Origin: JBMHDW01 sp049889175
Lineage (GTDB): Bacteria; Pseudomonadota; Gammaproteobacteria; Comchoanobacterales; Comchoanobacteraceae
Assembly (NCBI GenBank): GCA_049889175.1
Contig: JBMHDW010000006.1
Location: 1 to 41,385 of the forward strand
DNA length: 41,385 nucleotides
Reading direction: 5' to 3'
The notes beneath the pieces are model-generated. The model saw only the letters and a program-made list of their open reading frames with translations, ran no database searches and was not told the origin of the DNA. The translations under genes were made by a program, and so were the position numbers. The number at the start of each line of letters is the position of its first letter. Positions within the stretch are counted from its first letter, which is position 1. This document shows positions 9,163 through 18,359 of this stretch, piece after piece.

Positions 9163-10077
9163 ATGCAAATGAAACAAATGAAAATGTATTTAATGAATAC
9201 GATGAAAGACCAAGATTGGGCAGAGGTATTGGAACAAGGTGCATTAAAAAGTTTACAAGGACTTAGTGAGCAAAATATTGGTTGGACCAGTCCATATGGT
9301 GCCGGTTCAGATGAGCTATTTTTTGCTTATGGCCATTTTTTAGTTTTATGTGCAACCACTCAAAAACGATTGCTGCCTCAATCTGTAGTTAATGAACAAA
9401 GTTTTGATATTATTCAAGAGCGTGAAGAGCAGGAACAGCGTCCACTTAGCAAAAGAGAGAAATCAAAAATCAAAGAGGAGGTTAAGAATAGTTTACTATC
9501 ACAAGCTTTTGTACGTCGTAAGAAAACTAAAGTTCTTATCAATCTTCAGGAAGGTTGGATCGCTGTGGAAACCAATAATGCAGATGAAGCTGATCGAGTA
9601 TTATCTCTAATGCATGATTGTTTTAGTGACTTTCACCCAAGAAGAGTTGAGCTTCCAGATATGAGTGATCTATTAACCAAATGGTTAGATCAACAGAATG
9701 TAAATGACGTTTTTTCATTAGACGCCGATGTAGTTATGGTTAATGCTGCTTTTAAACGTAATGCGCTTCGAATGAGTGCACAAGATCTTGCTAGTGATGA
9801 AATTCGTTCAGCACTTCTTGCGGGTAAACGGGTTCAAAAGCTGGGTATGCAATGGCATGAGAAAATTAGTTTTATTTTAGATGATGAAGGCCAATTAAGC
9901 CGAATTAAATTTCTAGGTGAATTTGAGGAGGCAGAAGAAGATGAGCAACATTTAAGTGTTGAAGATAAAATGCTTAGAGAGTTTATGCTGGTCATTCCTT
10001 ATTATCAGCAGTTGTGGCATGGTTTATGTCAATTGCTCAATATCACGATCGATCAAGAAGAGGCATCCCATGCTTGA
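9163..10077 (+). CDS. rdgC: Recombination-associated protein RdgC
   Basis: A 304-residue protein with the RdgC layout, about the length of E. coli RdgC. Conserved pieces seen are GWTSPYGAG near residue 40, the KRLLPQSVVNE segment (residues 69-79), the KREKSKIKEEV helix, RRKKTKVLINLQEGWIAVE, and the C-terminal ISFILDDEGQLSRIKFLGEF. RdgC forms a ring-shaped dimer on DNA and limits RecA-driven recombination. GGGAG nine bases upstream sets the ATG; the second Met three codons in is an alternative. Its 3' end overlaps tyrS by 8 nt, so the two are translationally coupled. The N-terminus is unusually Met- and Lys-rich. Confidence 0.92.
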   Translation: MQMKQMKMYLMNTMKDQDWAEVLEQGALKSLQGLSEQNIGWTSPYGAGSDELFFAYGHFLVLCATTQKRLLPQSVVNEQSFDIIQEREEQEQRPLSKREKSKIKEEVKNSLLSQAFVRRKKTKVLINLQEGWIAVETNNADEADRVLSLMHDCFSDFHPRRVELPDMSDLLTKWLDQQNVNDVFSLDADVVMVNAAFKRNALRMSAQDLASDEIRSALLAGKRVQKLGMQWHEKISFILDDEGQLSRIKFLGEFEEAEEDEQHLSVEDKMLREFMLVIPYYQQLWHGLCQLLNITIDQEEASHA

Positions 10078-11257
10078 TACAAATGACTTATACCATGGTA
10101 TTGAAGAGGTTGTTCCTGAGGGTGGGCTTGATGAGCGATTGAAAAATGAAAAAGCTTTGGTGGTGAAAGTGGGTTTTGATCCCACAACACAAGATCTTCA
10201 TTTAGGTCATACATTATTATTACATAAAGCCTCACAATTTCAAAAGCTCGGCCACACAGTAGTTGTTATTATCGGGGACTTTACAGCTAGGATTGGCGAC
10301 CCATCTGGTAAATCAGCTACTAGACCCGTTCTGGATGCAAAGACTGTTAAAGAGAATGGACAATTTTTTATTAAGCAAGTACAACGTATTTTAGATCCTA
10401 CATTAACTAAAATCGTTATGAATTCAACTTGGTATGATGATATGACTGCAGAACAGTTAATTCAGCTATGTACACAATTTACCGTCGCTAGAATGCTTGA
10501 GCGCAATGACTTTTCAGAGCGCTTTTCAGCAAATATGCCTCTAGGTATTCATGAATTTATATATCCTATTTTGCAGGGGTATGACTCTGTTAAAATAAAG
10601 GCTGATGTTGAGCTAGGGGGGACAGACCAAAAGTTTAATTTGCTCATGGGGCGGACATACCAAAAACATCATCAGATGGCTCAACAAGTAGTCATGATGA
10701 TGCCACTTTTAGAAGGTACAGATGGCGTTAAGAAAATGTCAAAGTCATATGATAATCACATTAGCATCAGTAACCCTCCTAAAGAAATGTATGGCCAATT
10801 AATGGCTATTTCAGATCAATTAATGTGGCGTTATTTAGATTTAATACCCTTATTCACAAAGACAGAAGTTTTAGAGTGGCAAAGGTTAGTTGAGCAAGGA
10901 GAGAATCCCAAGAATATTAAGATGAAGCTCGCTAAACGTTGTGTCAGTGCATATTATGATGATGAACAAGCTGAAATAGCTGAGCAATCATTCATTTCAT
11001 TATTTCAAAAGAACACCATCAATGAAGATGAGCTTGAGCAAGTCTCACTCTCCAGTCTCAATCAAGATGGCACACTCGCTTACCATTTAAAGCTGATGGG
11101 ACTTGTCTCTTCAACTTCTGAAGGTAACCGAATGATTCAAAGTGGTGCAGTTAAAATAAATGACGAAAAGATAAGTGATCGACAATTCAAGGTCAATTGG
11201 TCTGTTGGTGATGTGGTTAGGGTTGGTAAGAGAAGAATTAAAAAAATTAGTCTTTAA
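10070..11257 (+). CDS. tyrS: Tyrosyl-tRNA synthetase
   Basis: A 395-residue class I synthetase. The HIGH-type motif is HLGH (residues 44-47) and the second signature is KMSKS (222-226). GFDPTTQDLHLGH, IGDFTARIGDPSGKS and ELGGTDQKFNLL are all family hallmarks. A C-terminal S4 RNA-binding domain (about residues 330-393, with EGNRMIQSGAVKIND) is complete. The length and sequence style fit the TyrZ-like subclass. The frame is open 38 codons further upstream, but those codons lie inside rdgC and have no membrane or domain logic; AAGAAGAGG just before 10070 supports the chosen ATG. It ends convergently, overlapping yajQ by 11 nt. The cognate tRNA-Tyr is at 39343. Confidence 0.97.
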   Translation: MLDTNDLYHGIEEVVPEGGLDERLKNEKALVVKVGFDPTTQDLHLGHTLLLHKASQFQKLGHTVVVIIGDFTARIGDPSGKSATRPVLDAKTVKENGQFFIKQVQRILDPTLTKIVMNSTWYDDMTAEQLIQLCTQFTVARMLERNDFSERFSANMPLGIHEFIYPILQGYDSVKIKADVELGGTDQKFNLLMGRTYQKHHQMAQQVVMMMPLLEGTDGVKKMSKSYDNHISISNPPKEMYGQLMAISDQLMWRYLDLIPLFTKTEVLEWQRLVEQGENPKNIKMKLAKRCVSAYYDDEQAEIAEQSFISLFQKNTINEDELEQVSLSSLNQDGTLAYHLKLMGLVSSTSEGNRMIQSGAVKINDEKISDRQFKVNWSVGDVVRVGKRRIKKISL

Positions 11258-11726
11258 AGTTATTAAACTGTAAAGGTTGATCTGCATTCATTTCTTTAAC
11301 CAATGACATAACATTCTGTAAGTCATCTCTTTTCTTGCCAGTTACTCTCAGTTTTTTATCTTGTATTTGGCTTTGCACTTTTAGTTTAGCCTGTTTAATT
11401 TGCTGGTTTATTTTTTTGGCAAGGTCTGTTTCAATTCCTGTGATTACACTAAGGCGTTGCTTGACATTTTTGTGATCAGTTTGGATGTCATGGCTTTTTA
11501 AAGCCCTAGGGTCAATACCACGCTTAGTAAGCTTTAAATTAAGAATCATGGTCACTTGCTCAAGTTGAAATGAATTTTCAGCAAAAACCGTAATATCAGT
11601 ATCTATTGAAACTTTAGCAGATGTATTAGCTAGGTCAAAACGAGTTCTAATTTCTTTTTCACACTGTTGTACTGCATTTTTTAGTTCGTGCTGATCAACT
11701 TCGCTGACAATATCAAAAGATGGCAT
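11247..11726 (-). CDS. yajQ: YajQ family nucleotide-binding protein
   Basis: A 159-residue protein matching the YajQ/UPF0234 family over its full length: MPSFDIVSEVD at the start, NAVQQCEKEIRTRFD, LKLTKRGIDPRAL in the middle, and IKQAKLKVQSQIQDKKLRVT and KKRDDLQNVM near the end. Two ferredoxin-like subdomains are known for the family, some members of which bind cyclic-di-GMP or act with transcription factors; which applies here is unknown. GGAG five bases upstream sets the ATG. Its stop overlaps the tyrS stop region by 11 nt in convergent orientation. Confidence 0.93.
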   Translation of the reverse strand: MPSFDIVSEVDQHELKNAVQQCEKEIRTRFDLANTSAKVSIDTDITVFAENSFQLEQVTMILNLKLTKRGIDPRALKSHDIQTDHKNVKQRLSVITGIETDLAKKINQQIKQAKLKVQSQIQDKKLRVTGKKRDDLQNVMSLVKEMNADQPLQFNNFKD

Positions 11727-11763
11727 AAGGTCTCCAAAATAAAGGTATTATGTTCGTTTAATG

Positions 11764-11794
11764 ACACTATTTCAACTTTTACTTGAAATAGTGT
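11764..11794. promoter_or_regulatory. Perfect 12-bp inverted repeat, candidate operator
   Basis: ACACTATTTCAA (11764-11775) and TTGAAATAGTGT (11783-11794) are perfect reverse complements separated by CTTTTAC. The site lies between divergent yajQ and ppa, and the first six bases of the right arm are the putative -35 element of ppa. It has no T run and is not at a gene end, so it does not look like a terminator. A dimeric repressor or activator site is the simplest reading. Confidence 0.55.
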
Positions 11795-11810
11795 ATTGAT
11801 AATATATAAT
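11783..11810 (+). promoter_or_regulatory. Promoter of ppa
   Basis: TTGAAA (11783-11788), a 16-nt spacer and a perfect TATAAT (11805-11810). The predicted start is near 11817, 20 nt before the ppa ATG, with GAGGAG in between. Its -35 hexamer overlaps the right arm of the 12-bp inverted repeat. Confidence 0.65.
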
Positions 11811-11836
11811 CCTGACATCAATGTGAGGAGAATTAA

Positions 11837-12385
11837 ATGAGTTTAAAAGCGGTCCAATGTGGTCATAACGTACCCAACGAAATCAATGTTGTGATAGAGA
11901 TTTGTGCTGATAGTGGCCCTGTTAAATATGAAGTTTGTAAAGATACAGGTGCTTTATTGGTTGATCGTTTAATTTCAACGCCTATGTCATATCCTGCACA
12001 TTACGGTTATGTACCGCAAACTTTATGCGATGATGGTGATCCTTTAGATGTCTTAGTCGTTGCGCCAGTTGATCTTCAACCAGGTTGTGTCATTGCATGT
12101 CGGCCTGTTGGTGTTCTTTATATGGCAGATGAGAAAGGCCAAGATAGCAAGCTCATAGCAGTACCTATTAGCGACATTACTTCTTTATATGATCATGTTG
12201 TAACGCTTAAAGATTTGCCATCCTTAGTTTTAGATAAAATTAAATACTTCTTTGAACATTATAAAGATTTGGAACCGAATAAATGGGTCAAGCTAGAGGA
12301 CTTTGGTGATCATGAAGCTGCGATCAATGAAGTTAATAATGCCATTGAATTGTTTCAACAGTCAGTGAATACTACCGCTAAATAA
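11837..12385 (+). CDS. ppa: Inorganic pyrophosphatase, family I
   Basis: A 182-residue soluble enzyme that hydrolyses pyrophosphate and so pulls nucleotide- and aminoacyl-transfer reactions forward. The family I signature DDGDPLDVLV is present, with Asp66, Asp68 and Asp71 matching the metal-binding Asp65/67/70 of E. coli; PMSYPAHYGYVP precedes it and KYFFEHYKDLEPNKWVK is the usual C-terminal piece. The length is slightly above that of E. coli (176). GAGGAG lies seven bases upstream of the ATG. The end overlaps the 3' end of tamB by 24 nt in opposite orientation. Confidence 0.97.
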   Translation: MSLKAVQCGHNVPNEINVVIEICADSGPVKYEVCKDTGALLVDRLISTPMSYPAHYGYVPQTLCDDGDPLDVLVVAPVDLQPGCVIACRPVGVLYMADEKGQDSKLIAVPISDITSLYDHVVTLKDLPSLVLDKIKYFFEHYKDLEPNKWVKLEDFGDHEAAINEVNNAIELFQQSVNTTAK

Positions 12386-15007
12386 ATATTGTAAAGCTAA
12401 TGACCTATCTTGTTCCCTAGTGATAGCAAAGCTGCTGTGGTCAGTTAACAGTAAGCGTAGACCAATATTATTGTCTTCTCCAGATGTATTGGTTTCATAG
12501 AAAAGTTTTAGGTTGTTCCCCAATTGCTTTTGCAATGTAATAATAGCATTCGGCTGATCAATCAACTCACCATATTGATTGGTGAGTTTGGGCGATAATT
12601 GTATTGTATCAATCAATAAATTATTTTCTAATTCAGCAAATGAGTGAATAAGTGATAATAATGAGTGGGGGACACCAACTGCTGTTAATAATTTTATGAG
12701 CGCTTCATCTGATTTAATATTTGCTTTGACTGTATCTGAAAAAATATTATTGGCAATATCCCATGGGCTTTGGTCGCCAGAAGATTTTAGATGAAAGTTT
12801 AAGTTATCGAGGGTTCCAGATAATTCTGCAGATAATGTATCTGTTGACCCATTTGTATTAATTTGTTTTTTACTTGAACTTAAGTACAGTAAAGAATCAG
12901 TCCATTGGTGAATGTTTTGAAAGTCAATGGTTACTTGATCTAATAAAGCATGTCTTGAAAATAGTGTTGCTGATGGTTTGTCAATATCAATATGGCCATT
13001 GATAATGGTATCATTGTTTTTAAATAAAATATCTAATGTCCCCTTAGCATTGCCTTCAATACCAACGTACTTAGCCTTTACATTAGGTTCTATAGAGACG
13101 TTAACATGGATGAGAGGTGGTAAAGGGCAGTTTTGACAATAATCTTCAATAAGATCAGTATATTCAGGTAAATAAAACTCATATTCCCCAGATAGAACAT
13201 TAATATCCACCAGAATATTAGAGGCATAATCATCAATAAAGTCTAAGTCAACTTTACCTTGAAAGACCAAGTCATGCTGCTCATGTTGGGAATGCAAGAG
13301 ACCGTCATTACTCAAGTGAATATTGGTTTCTTGGTGATGGCCGAGATGGGTCGATTGACCATCAAGATTAATGTTGCCAATATTGGTGTTCAAAACACCT
13401 TGTATATTAACTGTATCGGTTGTGTTTTGAACATGAATATGACTGGGTTCTGTTATGAATATGTCGATATCAATTGGAGCGGCCATTACCAAGTCATAAA
13501 CCCCTCCGCTCATTACCTCAATATCAAAATTAAAATTTGACTCATCGATATTGATGCCATGGCCTGAAGCTTGAAATTCACCTTGAATAATACTATCAAA
13601 CGGGTTAAAAACAGCATTTAACGATAGCCAGTTTTGTGGAATGAGGCAGTATGGTAGATCAATCTTCGAAGCATTAACGGACCACTCAAGAGAATGGTTG
13701 AGTGATGCTTTTTGAATTTCGATATGATGATTAAGTTCATTGGTCATTGTAGCTTGTTCTAAAGATACAGTATCGTTGACATAATGAAGCCATATTGGCT
13801 GCTTTAATGTCCATTGGTGTTCATTATAGAAGTATTTGAACTGGTTTAGTCTAAATCGAGATAAACCGTCGCTTTCAGCGGCTATTAAGAGTGAATCTGA
13901 TTGATCTTGAATCTCCCATAACAAGTGCTCATAGGATCCGTTTATTTTGCCTGTAAAAGTATTTTTAGTGTGATCAGTTAATGAAATAGCACTGCTTATC
14001 TTTTGTTTTATTAAGTCAGTCTGCCCTTGAATATTAATATTAGTGACAGAATCAATTTGATCAATATGTATTTTATAGTCAATCATCAGTGATGTTTTGG
14101 GATTACCCGCAAGATTGAAGGTAGCTTGTACGCCCGATTCATGAATAGGACTTATGTCAAGATTCATATTCGTATAAGGTTCGGAGTATTGACCATTGAG
14201 TGATATTAAATGATTCAGTATTTCTGCTTTGCCGTCGACCCGCCAAAGTTCGTTATTGGCAGTATTGGTATGTAATGATAGGGACACTGGTTTTTGTTTA
14301 TATTGGCCACTTATTTCAATTAGGGCTTTGTCATTTGTAGCTTGAATCATCAACTGATCAATACGTATATCAGGAGATAGGCTGAAGGTATGATGACTGT
14401 ATACATAGCCATTGATTAGAGGTAGTTTCTGTCCACTATAGTCTATGGTCATATGTATGTTAAGATGCTCAGAGTGAATTGAGAGTTGGTGGTTTTCTTG
14501 ATCAATGAATATGTTACCATCAATGTTTTTGGGTTGATCTTTAATCCCATTATTTGGCTGAGTATAGATTTTCCAATGAGAAAAGTGCTGATTAAGGAAG
14601 AGAGACAAATCATAACATCCATCAACTTCATTACTTATTTTTATGTTATTTAATTCAATTGAACCTAAATGTTTTGAGAATAAATCTGCAGCATTAATAT
14701 TGATGGATGGAAATAATGTTTTTATGCCTATTGAACTTTTCTTGCTATTAAAAGATTTTAAATAAACGCCAGACCAACTCCATCCCCAATCAACAGAAAC
14801 ATCCTGTATGCTGACATGTTTGAAATGGATGCTTTTAGCATGAAGGTGACCATCTATTATTCTACCTGTTGGTTGCTCAATGGTCACACCAGTGATCTGC
14901 CCATATACCCAAGAAGAAATAATTAATCCTGTTTGAGTGCTGATTAAGAAAATCACAAGCATGATGGGTAGGATGAAATAAGAGAGAAGTGATTTAAATA
15001 GTTGCAT
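12362..15007 (-). CDS. tamB: Translocation and assembly module subunit TamB, shortened
   Basis: An 881-residue protein with one N-terminal membrane anchor (about residues 8-30) and a long beta-rich periplasmic body, ending in the DUF490/TamB C-terminal domain: residues ~770-881 include LLTAVGVPHSLLSLIHSF, GNNLKLFYETNTSGEDNNIG and a final LALQYLFSG. TamB spans the periplasm and works with TamA in outer-membrane protein insertion or phospholipid transport. E. coli TamB has 1259 residues, so about a third of the beta-taco repeat region is missing here. It overlaps tamA by 14 nt, confirming the tamA-tamB operon. The low overall similarity is normal for the family; identity rests on the C-terminal domain and the gene pair. 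Confidence 0.85.
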   Translation of the reverse strand: MQLFKSLLSYFILPIMLVIFLISTQTGLIISSWVYGQITGVTIEQPTGRIIDGHLHAKSIHFKHVSIQDVSVDWGWSWSGVYLKSFNSKKSSIGIKTLFPSININAADLFSKHLGSIELNNIKISNEVDGCYDLSLFLNQHFSHWKIYTQPNNGIKDQPKNIDGNIFIDQENHQLSIHSEHLNIHMTIDYSGQKLPLINGYVYSHHTFSLSPDIRIDQLMIQATNDKALIEISGQYKQKPVSLSLHTNTANNELWRVDGKAEILNHLISLNGQYSEPYTNMNLDISPIHESGVQATFNLAGNPKTSLMIDYKIHIDQIDSVTNINIQGQTDLIKQKISSAISLTDHTKNTFTGKINGSYEHLLWEIQDQSDSLLIAAESDGLSRFRLNQFKYFYNEHQWTLKQPIWLHYVNDTVSLEQATMTNELNHHIEIQKASLNHSLEWSVNASKIDLPYCLIPQNWLSLNAVFNPFDSIIQGEFQASGHGINIDESNFNFDIEVMSGGVYDLVMAAPIDIDIFITEPSHIHVQNTTDTVNIQGVLNTNIGNINLDGQSTHLGHHQETNIHLSNDGLLHSQHEQHDLVFQGKVDLDFIDDYASNILVDINVLSGEYEFYLPEYTDLIEDYCQNCPLPPLIHVNVSIEPNVKAKYVGIEGNAKGTLDILFKNNDTIINGHIDIDKPSATLFSRHALLDQVTIDFQNIHQWTDSLLYLSSSKKQINTNGSTDTLSAELSGTLDNLNFHLKSSGDQSPWDIANNIFSDTVKANIKSDEALIKLLTAVGVPHSLLSLIHSFAELENNLLIDTIQLSPKLTNQYGELIDQPNAIITLQKQLGNNLKLFYETNTSGEDNNIGLRLLLTDHSSFAITREQDRSLALQYLFSGSIH

Positions 15008-16643
15008 GGTAATTTAAATGTAATTTTGGGTTATTTGTATTGTGTTCAGGAAATGCAATATCTAAGCTAATGATATTGTCACCCAGTTGATAGCCAGCAG
15101 ATAATCCAGAAGATTCTGAGCGATTGCCATCCCAAGATTGATCAACCATTGCAGTATCATAAAAAACCCCAACATAAGCATTATCAAATGGGTATTGTGC
15201 TTCTACAGAAGCTTCATAACGATGATCACCATAGCCAATACTTTGGTATCGATAGCCTCTGATATGTCCTGAACCACCCGATGTAAGTTTGATAGAGGCG
15301 GGCAACTGTGATAGCGCTTCATTGGAAAAAATTTGACTTATATTCCAGTGTGTAACCCAATTAAGACCAAAGTTGGTTTTTGTTTTAAGGTCTATAAAAC
15401 CATTGATAAAACTGATATCAGAGCCAATACTTTTATGAGAAAATCGAGTGCCGTAGTGAGAAGACCAATGTGTATGATTAGACCAATTGCCTTGGGAGTC
15501 GAGTTCTAAAAATGGAATCACTAGAAAAGATGTAAACCTATTCGACTGCTTGGGTTTGGTGGTTATTGATGCAATATTCAAGCCTGCTGCTAATTGATTA
15601 GATGGGTTTAGATTAATTAAATGGGCTAGTTTAAGTTGAGCACGATTTAAATCATCTAAAGTTGTGGACTGATCAAAATAAAAGTCAAAGGAAATATCTG
15701 TATTACTGTATTTGCTGACTATACGGTATTTAACATTAGCATCAACTTTAAATTGTTCAAAATTCGTATCTGCTATAAGTGTTTGTGATCCAATGGTTAA
15801 TTGGTGACCCCATTGATTCAATCTAGGGAAAAAGAGATTTGCAGAGCTTAGAAAAGCATTTTGTTTAAAACCAAAGCCAAAGTCATATTTTAAGCGATCA
15901 GTCAGCTCATATCTAATTAGAATATCTATGGTTTTTTCATCAAATCGTGCCACTTGGGTAACCTCAATCTCTGAAAAAAGATTAGAATACCACAAGGCTT
16001 GTTTTATGTTATTAAGTGTTTGATCATTTGGAGATGTGTTTTTTAGAGTGGGCAACAGGCTTTGAATGAACTCATGAGATAAACCATGACCTAAAGTTTC
16101 AATATTTCCAATGGTGTAAATATAACCCGGATCAACCGTTAAATTAATTTGAGTCTGAAATGGTTTCGTGATGACATAATTCACTTGGGTATGTTGATCA
16201 TGGTAACCTAATGAAAGCAGTTTTGTTCTTAAGTTAGATGAGAAAGTGTCAAGTGTTTTGATACTTAGCTTTTGATCTTGAAGGAATTCTTGTGCAAGTG
16301 AGTCAATAATGTTTCGTTGGTCATCATTTAAATCTCCATTCAAAACAATATGGTCAATTATGGTGGGGTTATTCAGCTTGATGTTTACTTGGTTGAGCTC
16401 ACTATCAAACGTAATGACACTGTTAAAATAGCCATATGCTTGAATAGCACGTTGCGTTGTTTGAATCACAAGTTTAGAGTGCGGTTTAAGTGATTTTAAA
16501 TGTTTAAAATTCCTTGAATACAATGATTGAATGTTGTCTACTACCTCTGGTTCATCGACGCCTATAATAGTAGGTGATTCAGCCGCTATTGCTGATTGAG
16601 CCATCATTAAAGAGATTAAGATTGTGACAAGTCTAAGTAACAT
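14994..16643 (-). CDS. tamA: Outer-membrane assembly factor TamA (Omp85 family)
   Basis: A 549-residue protein with a signal peptide (residues 1-20, cleavage after AIA-A likely), a periplasmic POTRA region to about residue 240 and a C-terminal beta-barrel. The barrel holds the Omp85 hallmark SGGSGHIRGYRYQSIG (the RGY of the L6 loop) and the following GDHRYEASVEAQYPF. The length is close to E. coli TamA (577). The last residue is Ile after an alternating hydrophobic stretch, not the usual Phe/Trp. It is the first gene of tamA-tamB and is divergent from the holD-like gene across 111 nt. No good Shine-Dalgarno is seen before the ATG. Confidence 0.9.
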   Translation of the reverse strand: MLLRLVTILISLMMAQSAIAAESPTIIGVDEPEVVDNIQSLYSRNFKHLKSLKPHSKLVIQTTQRAIQAYGYFNSVITFDSELNQVNIKLNNPTIIDHIVLNGDLNDDQRNIIDSLAQEFLQDQKLSIKTLDTFSSNLRTKLLSLGYHDQHTQVNYVITKPFQTQINLTVDPGYIYTIGNIETLGHGLSHEFIQSLLPTLKNTSPNDQTLNNIKQALWYSNLFSEIEVTQVARFDEKTIDILIRYELTDRLKYDFGFGFKQNAFLSSANLFFPRLNQWGHQLTIGSQTLIADTNFEQFKVDANVKYRIVSKYSNTDISFDFYFDQSTTLDDLNRAQLKLAHLINLNPSNQLAAGLNIASITTKPKQSNRFTSFLVIPFLELDSQGNWSNHTHWSSHYGTRFSHKSIGSDISFINGFIDLKTKTNFGLNWVTHWNISQIFSNEALSQLPASIKLTSGGSGHIRGYRYQSIGYGDHRYEASVEAQYPFDNAYVGVFYDTAMVDQSWDGNRSESSGLSAGYQLGDNIISLDIAFPEHNTNNPKLHLNYHATI

Positions 16644-16754
16644 GTTTGTGCAATTTTTAGGTTAAATTATCATGATTCAATGCGATTGTGAAATTTTTAT
16701 TCGACATAATAATATCTTTTGTTAGACTGTAATCTACATTTAAGGGTAATGTCA

Positions 16755-17114
16755 ATGCTTAATCAGTGGATTTTATGTGCAAATACGGTACGATGGCGAG
16801 AGCGTCAAGTTTCGGATTCAGCTGATTGGTCTTGGTTTTTGCATCCTAGTTGGGGTGTTGTTAAGGTGCAAATGTATCATGGTCAACATCAAGTTATGTT
16901 CAATAAATTATTAGGGGCTATGAAATTAACACAAGTTATCAAACCTCAAACACCAAAATTAGTGGTAACTCATGGTCAAGGTCCTTGGGGATGGTGGCAG
17001 GAAGAGAGTCCTCAGCACTTACATTTTTATGATATCGAGATGCTTTATCAAAATGAAGAGCTTAAAAAATCATTATGGCAAATGATCAAATTAAATCAAT
17101 TAGATGGGAGATGA
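16755..17114 (+). CDS. holD: Putative DNA polymerase III psi subunit (HolD-like)
   Basis: A 119-residue protein that I assign tentatively. The start (MLNQWILCANTVRWRERQ) resembles the HolD N-terminal segment ending in I-x-x-W-x-L. The end (ELKKSLWQMI) matches the HolD C-terminal pattern A-K-x-x-LW-x-x-L, preceded by the expected P-x-H-L segment after an alpha/beta region with KLVVTHG. Psi links the clamp loader to chi and SSB. The ATG at 16755 is preferred over 16749 or a TTG at 16719 because AAGGG lies eight bases upstream. It precedes glyA by 3 nt. HolD is short and fast-evolving, so a different function is possible. Confidence 0.45.
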   Translation: MLNQWILCANTVRWRERQVSDSADWSWFLHPSWGVVKVQMYHGQHQVMFNKLLGAMKLTQVIKPQTPKLVVTHGQGPWGWWQEESPQHLHFYDIEMLYQNEELKKSLWQMIKLNQLDGR

Positions 17115-17117
17115 AAT

Positions 17118-18359
17118 ATGCAAGATCAGATTCAGAAAATTTGGCAAGAAGAAATTATGCGGCAGCAAAGTGAGATTAACTTAATTGCGTCAGAAAATTA
17201 TGCAAGTAAAGCAGTAATGATGTTACAAGGCTCAGAGTTTACCAATAAGTATGCAGAAGGCTATCCTGGTGCTCGTTATTATGCAGGTTGTGGGCCTAGT
17301 GATCAGATCGAAAACTTAGCCATTGATCAGGGCAAAAAGTTATTTAAAGCGGACTTTATGAATGTTCAACCTCATTCGGGTTCTTCTGCCAATGCAGCTG
17401 TGTATCAGGCGTTACTTAAACCAGGTGATGCTTTGTTGGGTTTGAGCATTAAGGATGGTGGGCATCTTACTCATGGGGTAAAAGTAAATTTTTCAGGTCA
17501 GATCTATGATGCTCATACATTTGGCATTCATTCTGTCAGTCAAATAGATTATGATGATCTAAGAAAAAAAGCTCTTGCCTGTCGGCCTAAGTTGATTGTT
17601 GTCGGTTTTTCATCTTTTTCTGGTTTAGTAGATTGGAAGAAATGTCGTGAGATTGCAGATGAAGTTGGGGCATGGTTGCATGCTGATATTGCCCATGTTT
17701 CTGGTCTCATTGCCGCCAATTTATATCCATCACCAGTGCCTTATGCTGATGTTGTCACATCAACAACTCACAAGACATTAAGAGGGCCAAGAAGTGGTAT
17801 TATTTTTGGACGGGCTAATGAGGTTTTGGAGAAGAAGATAAATAAAGCTGTGTTCCCCGGATCACAAGGCGGTCCTCTTATGCATGTCATTGCGGCAAAG
17901 GCTCAAGCATTTTCTGAGGCTTTGCAGCCTGAATTCATCTCTTATCAAAAAATGATTCTTGATAATGCTAGAGCACTTTCTGAATCATTGCAGTCTCACG
18001 GTTTGTCTGTTTTAGGAGGTGTTACTGAAAATCATATGTTAATTGTTGACTGTACACCATCTGGCCTCACCGGTAAGCAAGCAGAAGAGAAGCTTCAGGA
18101 AAATGGTATCATTGTGAATCGAAATGGTATTAAAGATGATCCACTTCCACCAAGTATTTCGAGTGGTATTCGAATTGGTGTGCCTGCGGTGACAACCCGT
18201 GGAATGCAGCCATCGGAGATGAAAACCATCGCAGAACTCATTGCTAAAGTTTTATTACAGAACGAGAGTGTGAGTGAGCAAGTGATGGCAATGTGCCATC
18301 AATATCCCATTCCCAATTATCCAAGTCTCAAGCACAGTTCTTCAAATGAGGGCATGTAA
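17118..18359 (+). CDS. glyA: Serine hydroxymethyltransferase
   Basis: A 413-residue PLP enzyme that converts serine and tetrahydrofolate to glycine and methylene-tetrahydrofolate, the main one-carbon source for thymidylate and purines. The PLP-lysine motif is VVTSTTHKTLRGPRSG with Lys219. NLIASENYAS (residues ~14-23), NKYAEGYPGARYY and QPHSGSSANAAVY are standard. The length equals the bacterial norm (about 417). GGGAG seven to eight bases upstream lies inside the end of the previous gene. Its stop overlaps the nrdR start by one base (TAATG), placing it in a glyA-nrdR-nusB-pgpA operon. Confidence 0.98.
   Translation: MQDQIQKIWQEEIMRQQSEINLIASENYASKAVMMLQGSEFTNKYAEGYPGARYYAGCGPSDQIENLAIDQGKKLFKADFMNVQPHSGSSANAAVYQALLKPGDALLGLSIKDGGHLTHGVKVNFSGQIYDAHTFGIHSVSQIDYDDLRKKALACRPKLIVVGFSSFSGLVDWKKCREIADEVGAWLHADIAHVSGLIAANLYPSPVPYADVVTSTTHKTLRGPRSGIIFGRANEVLEKKINKAVFPGSQGGPLMHVIAAKAQAFSEALQPEFISYQKMILDNARALSESLQSHGLSVLGGVTENHMLIVDCTPSGLTGKQAEEKLQENGIIVNRNGIKDDPLPPSISSGIRIGVPAVTTRGMQPSEMKTIAELIAKVLLQNESVSEQVMAMCHQYPIPNYPSLKHSSSNEGM

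Noticed and set aside
9956..10069. 38-codon N-terminal extension of tyrS
   Set aside because: It lies inside rdgC, is not tyrS-like, and the ATG at 10070 has a good ribosome binding site.
11764..11794. Inverted repeat as an intrinsic terminator
   Set aside because: No T run on either strand, and both neighbouring genes start, rather than end, beside it.
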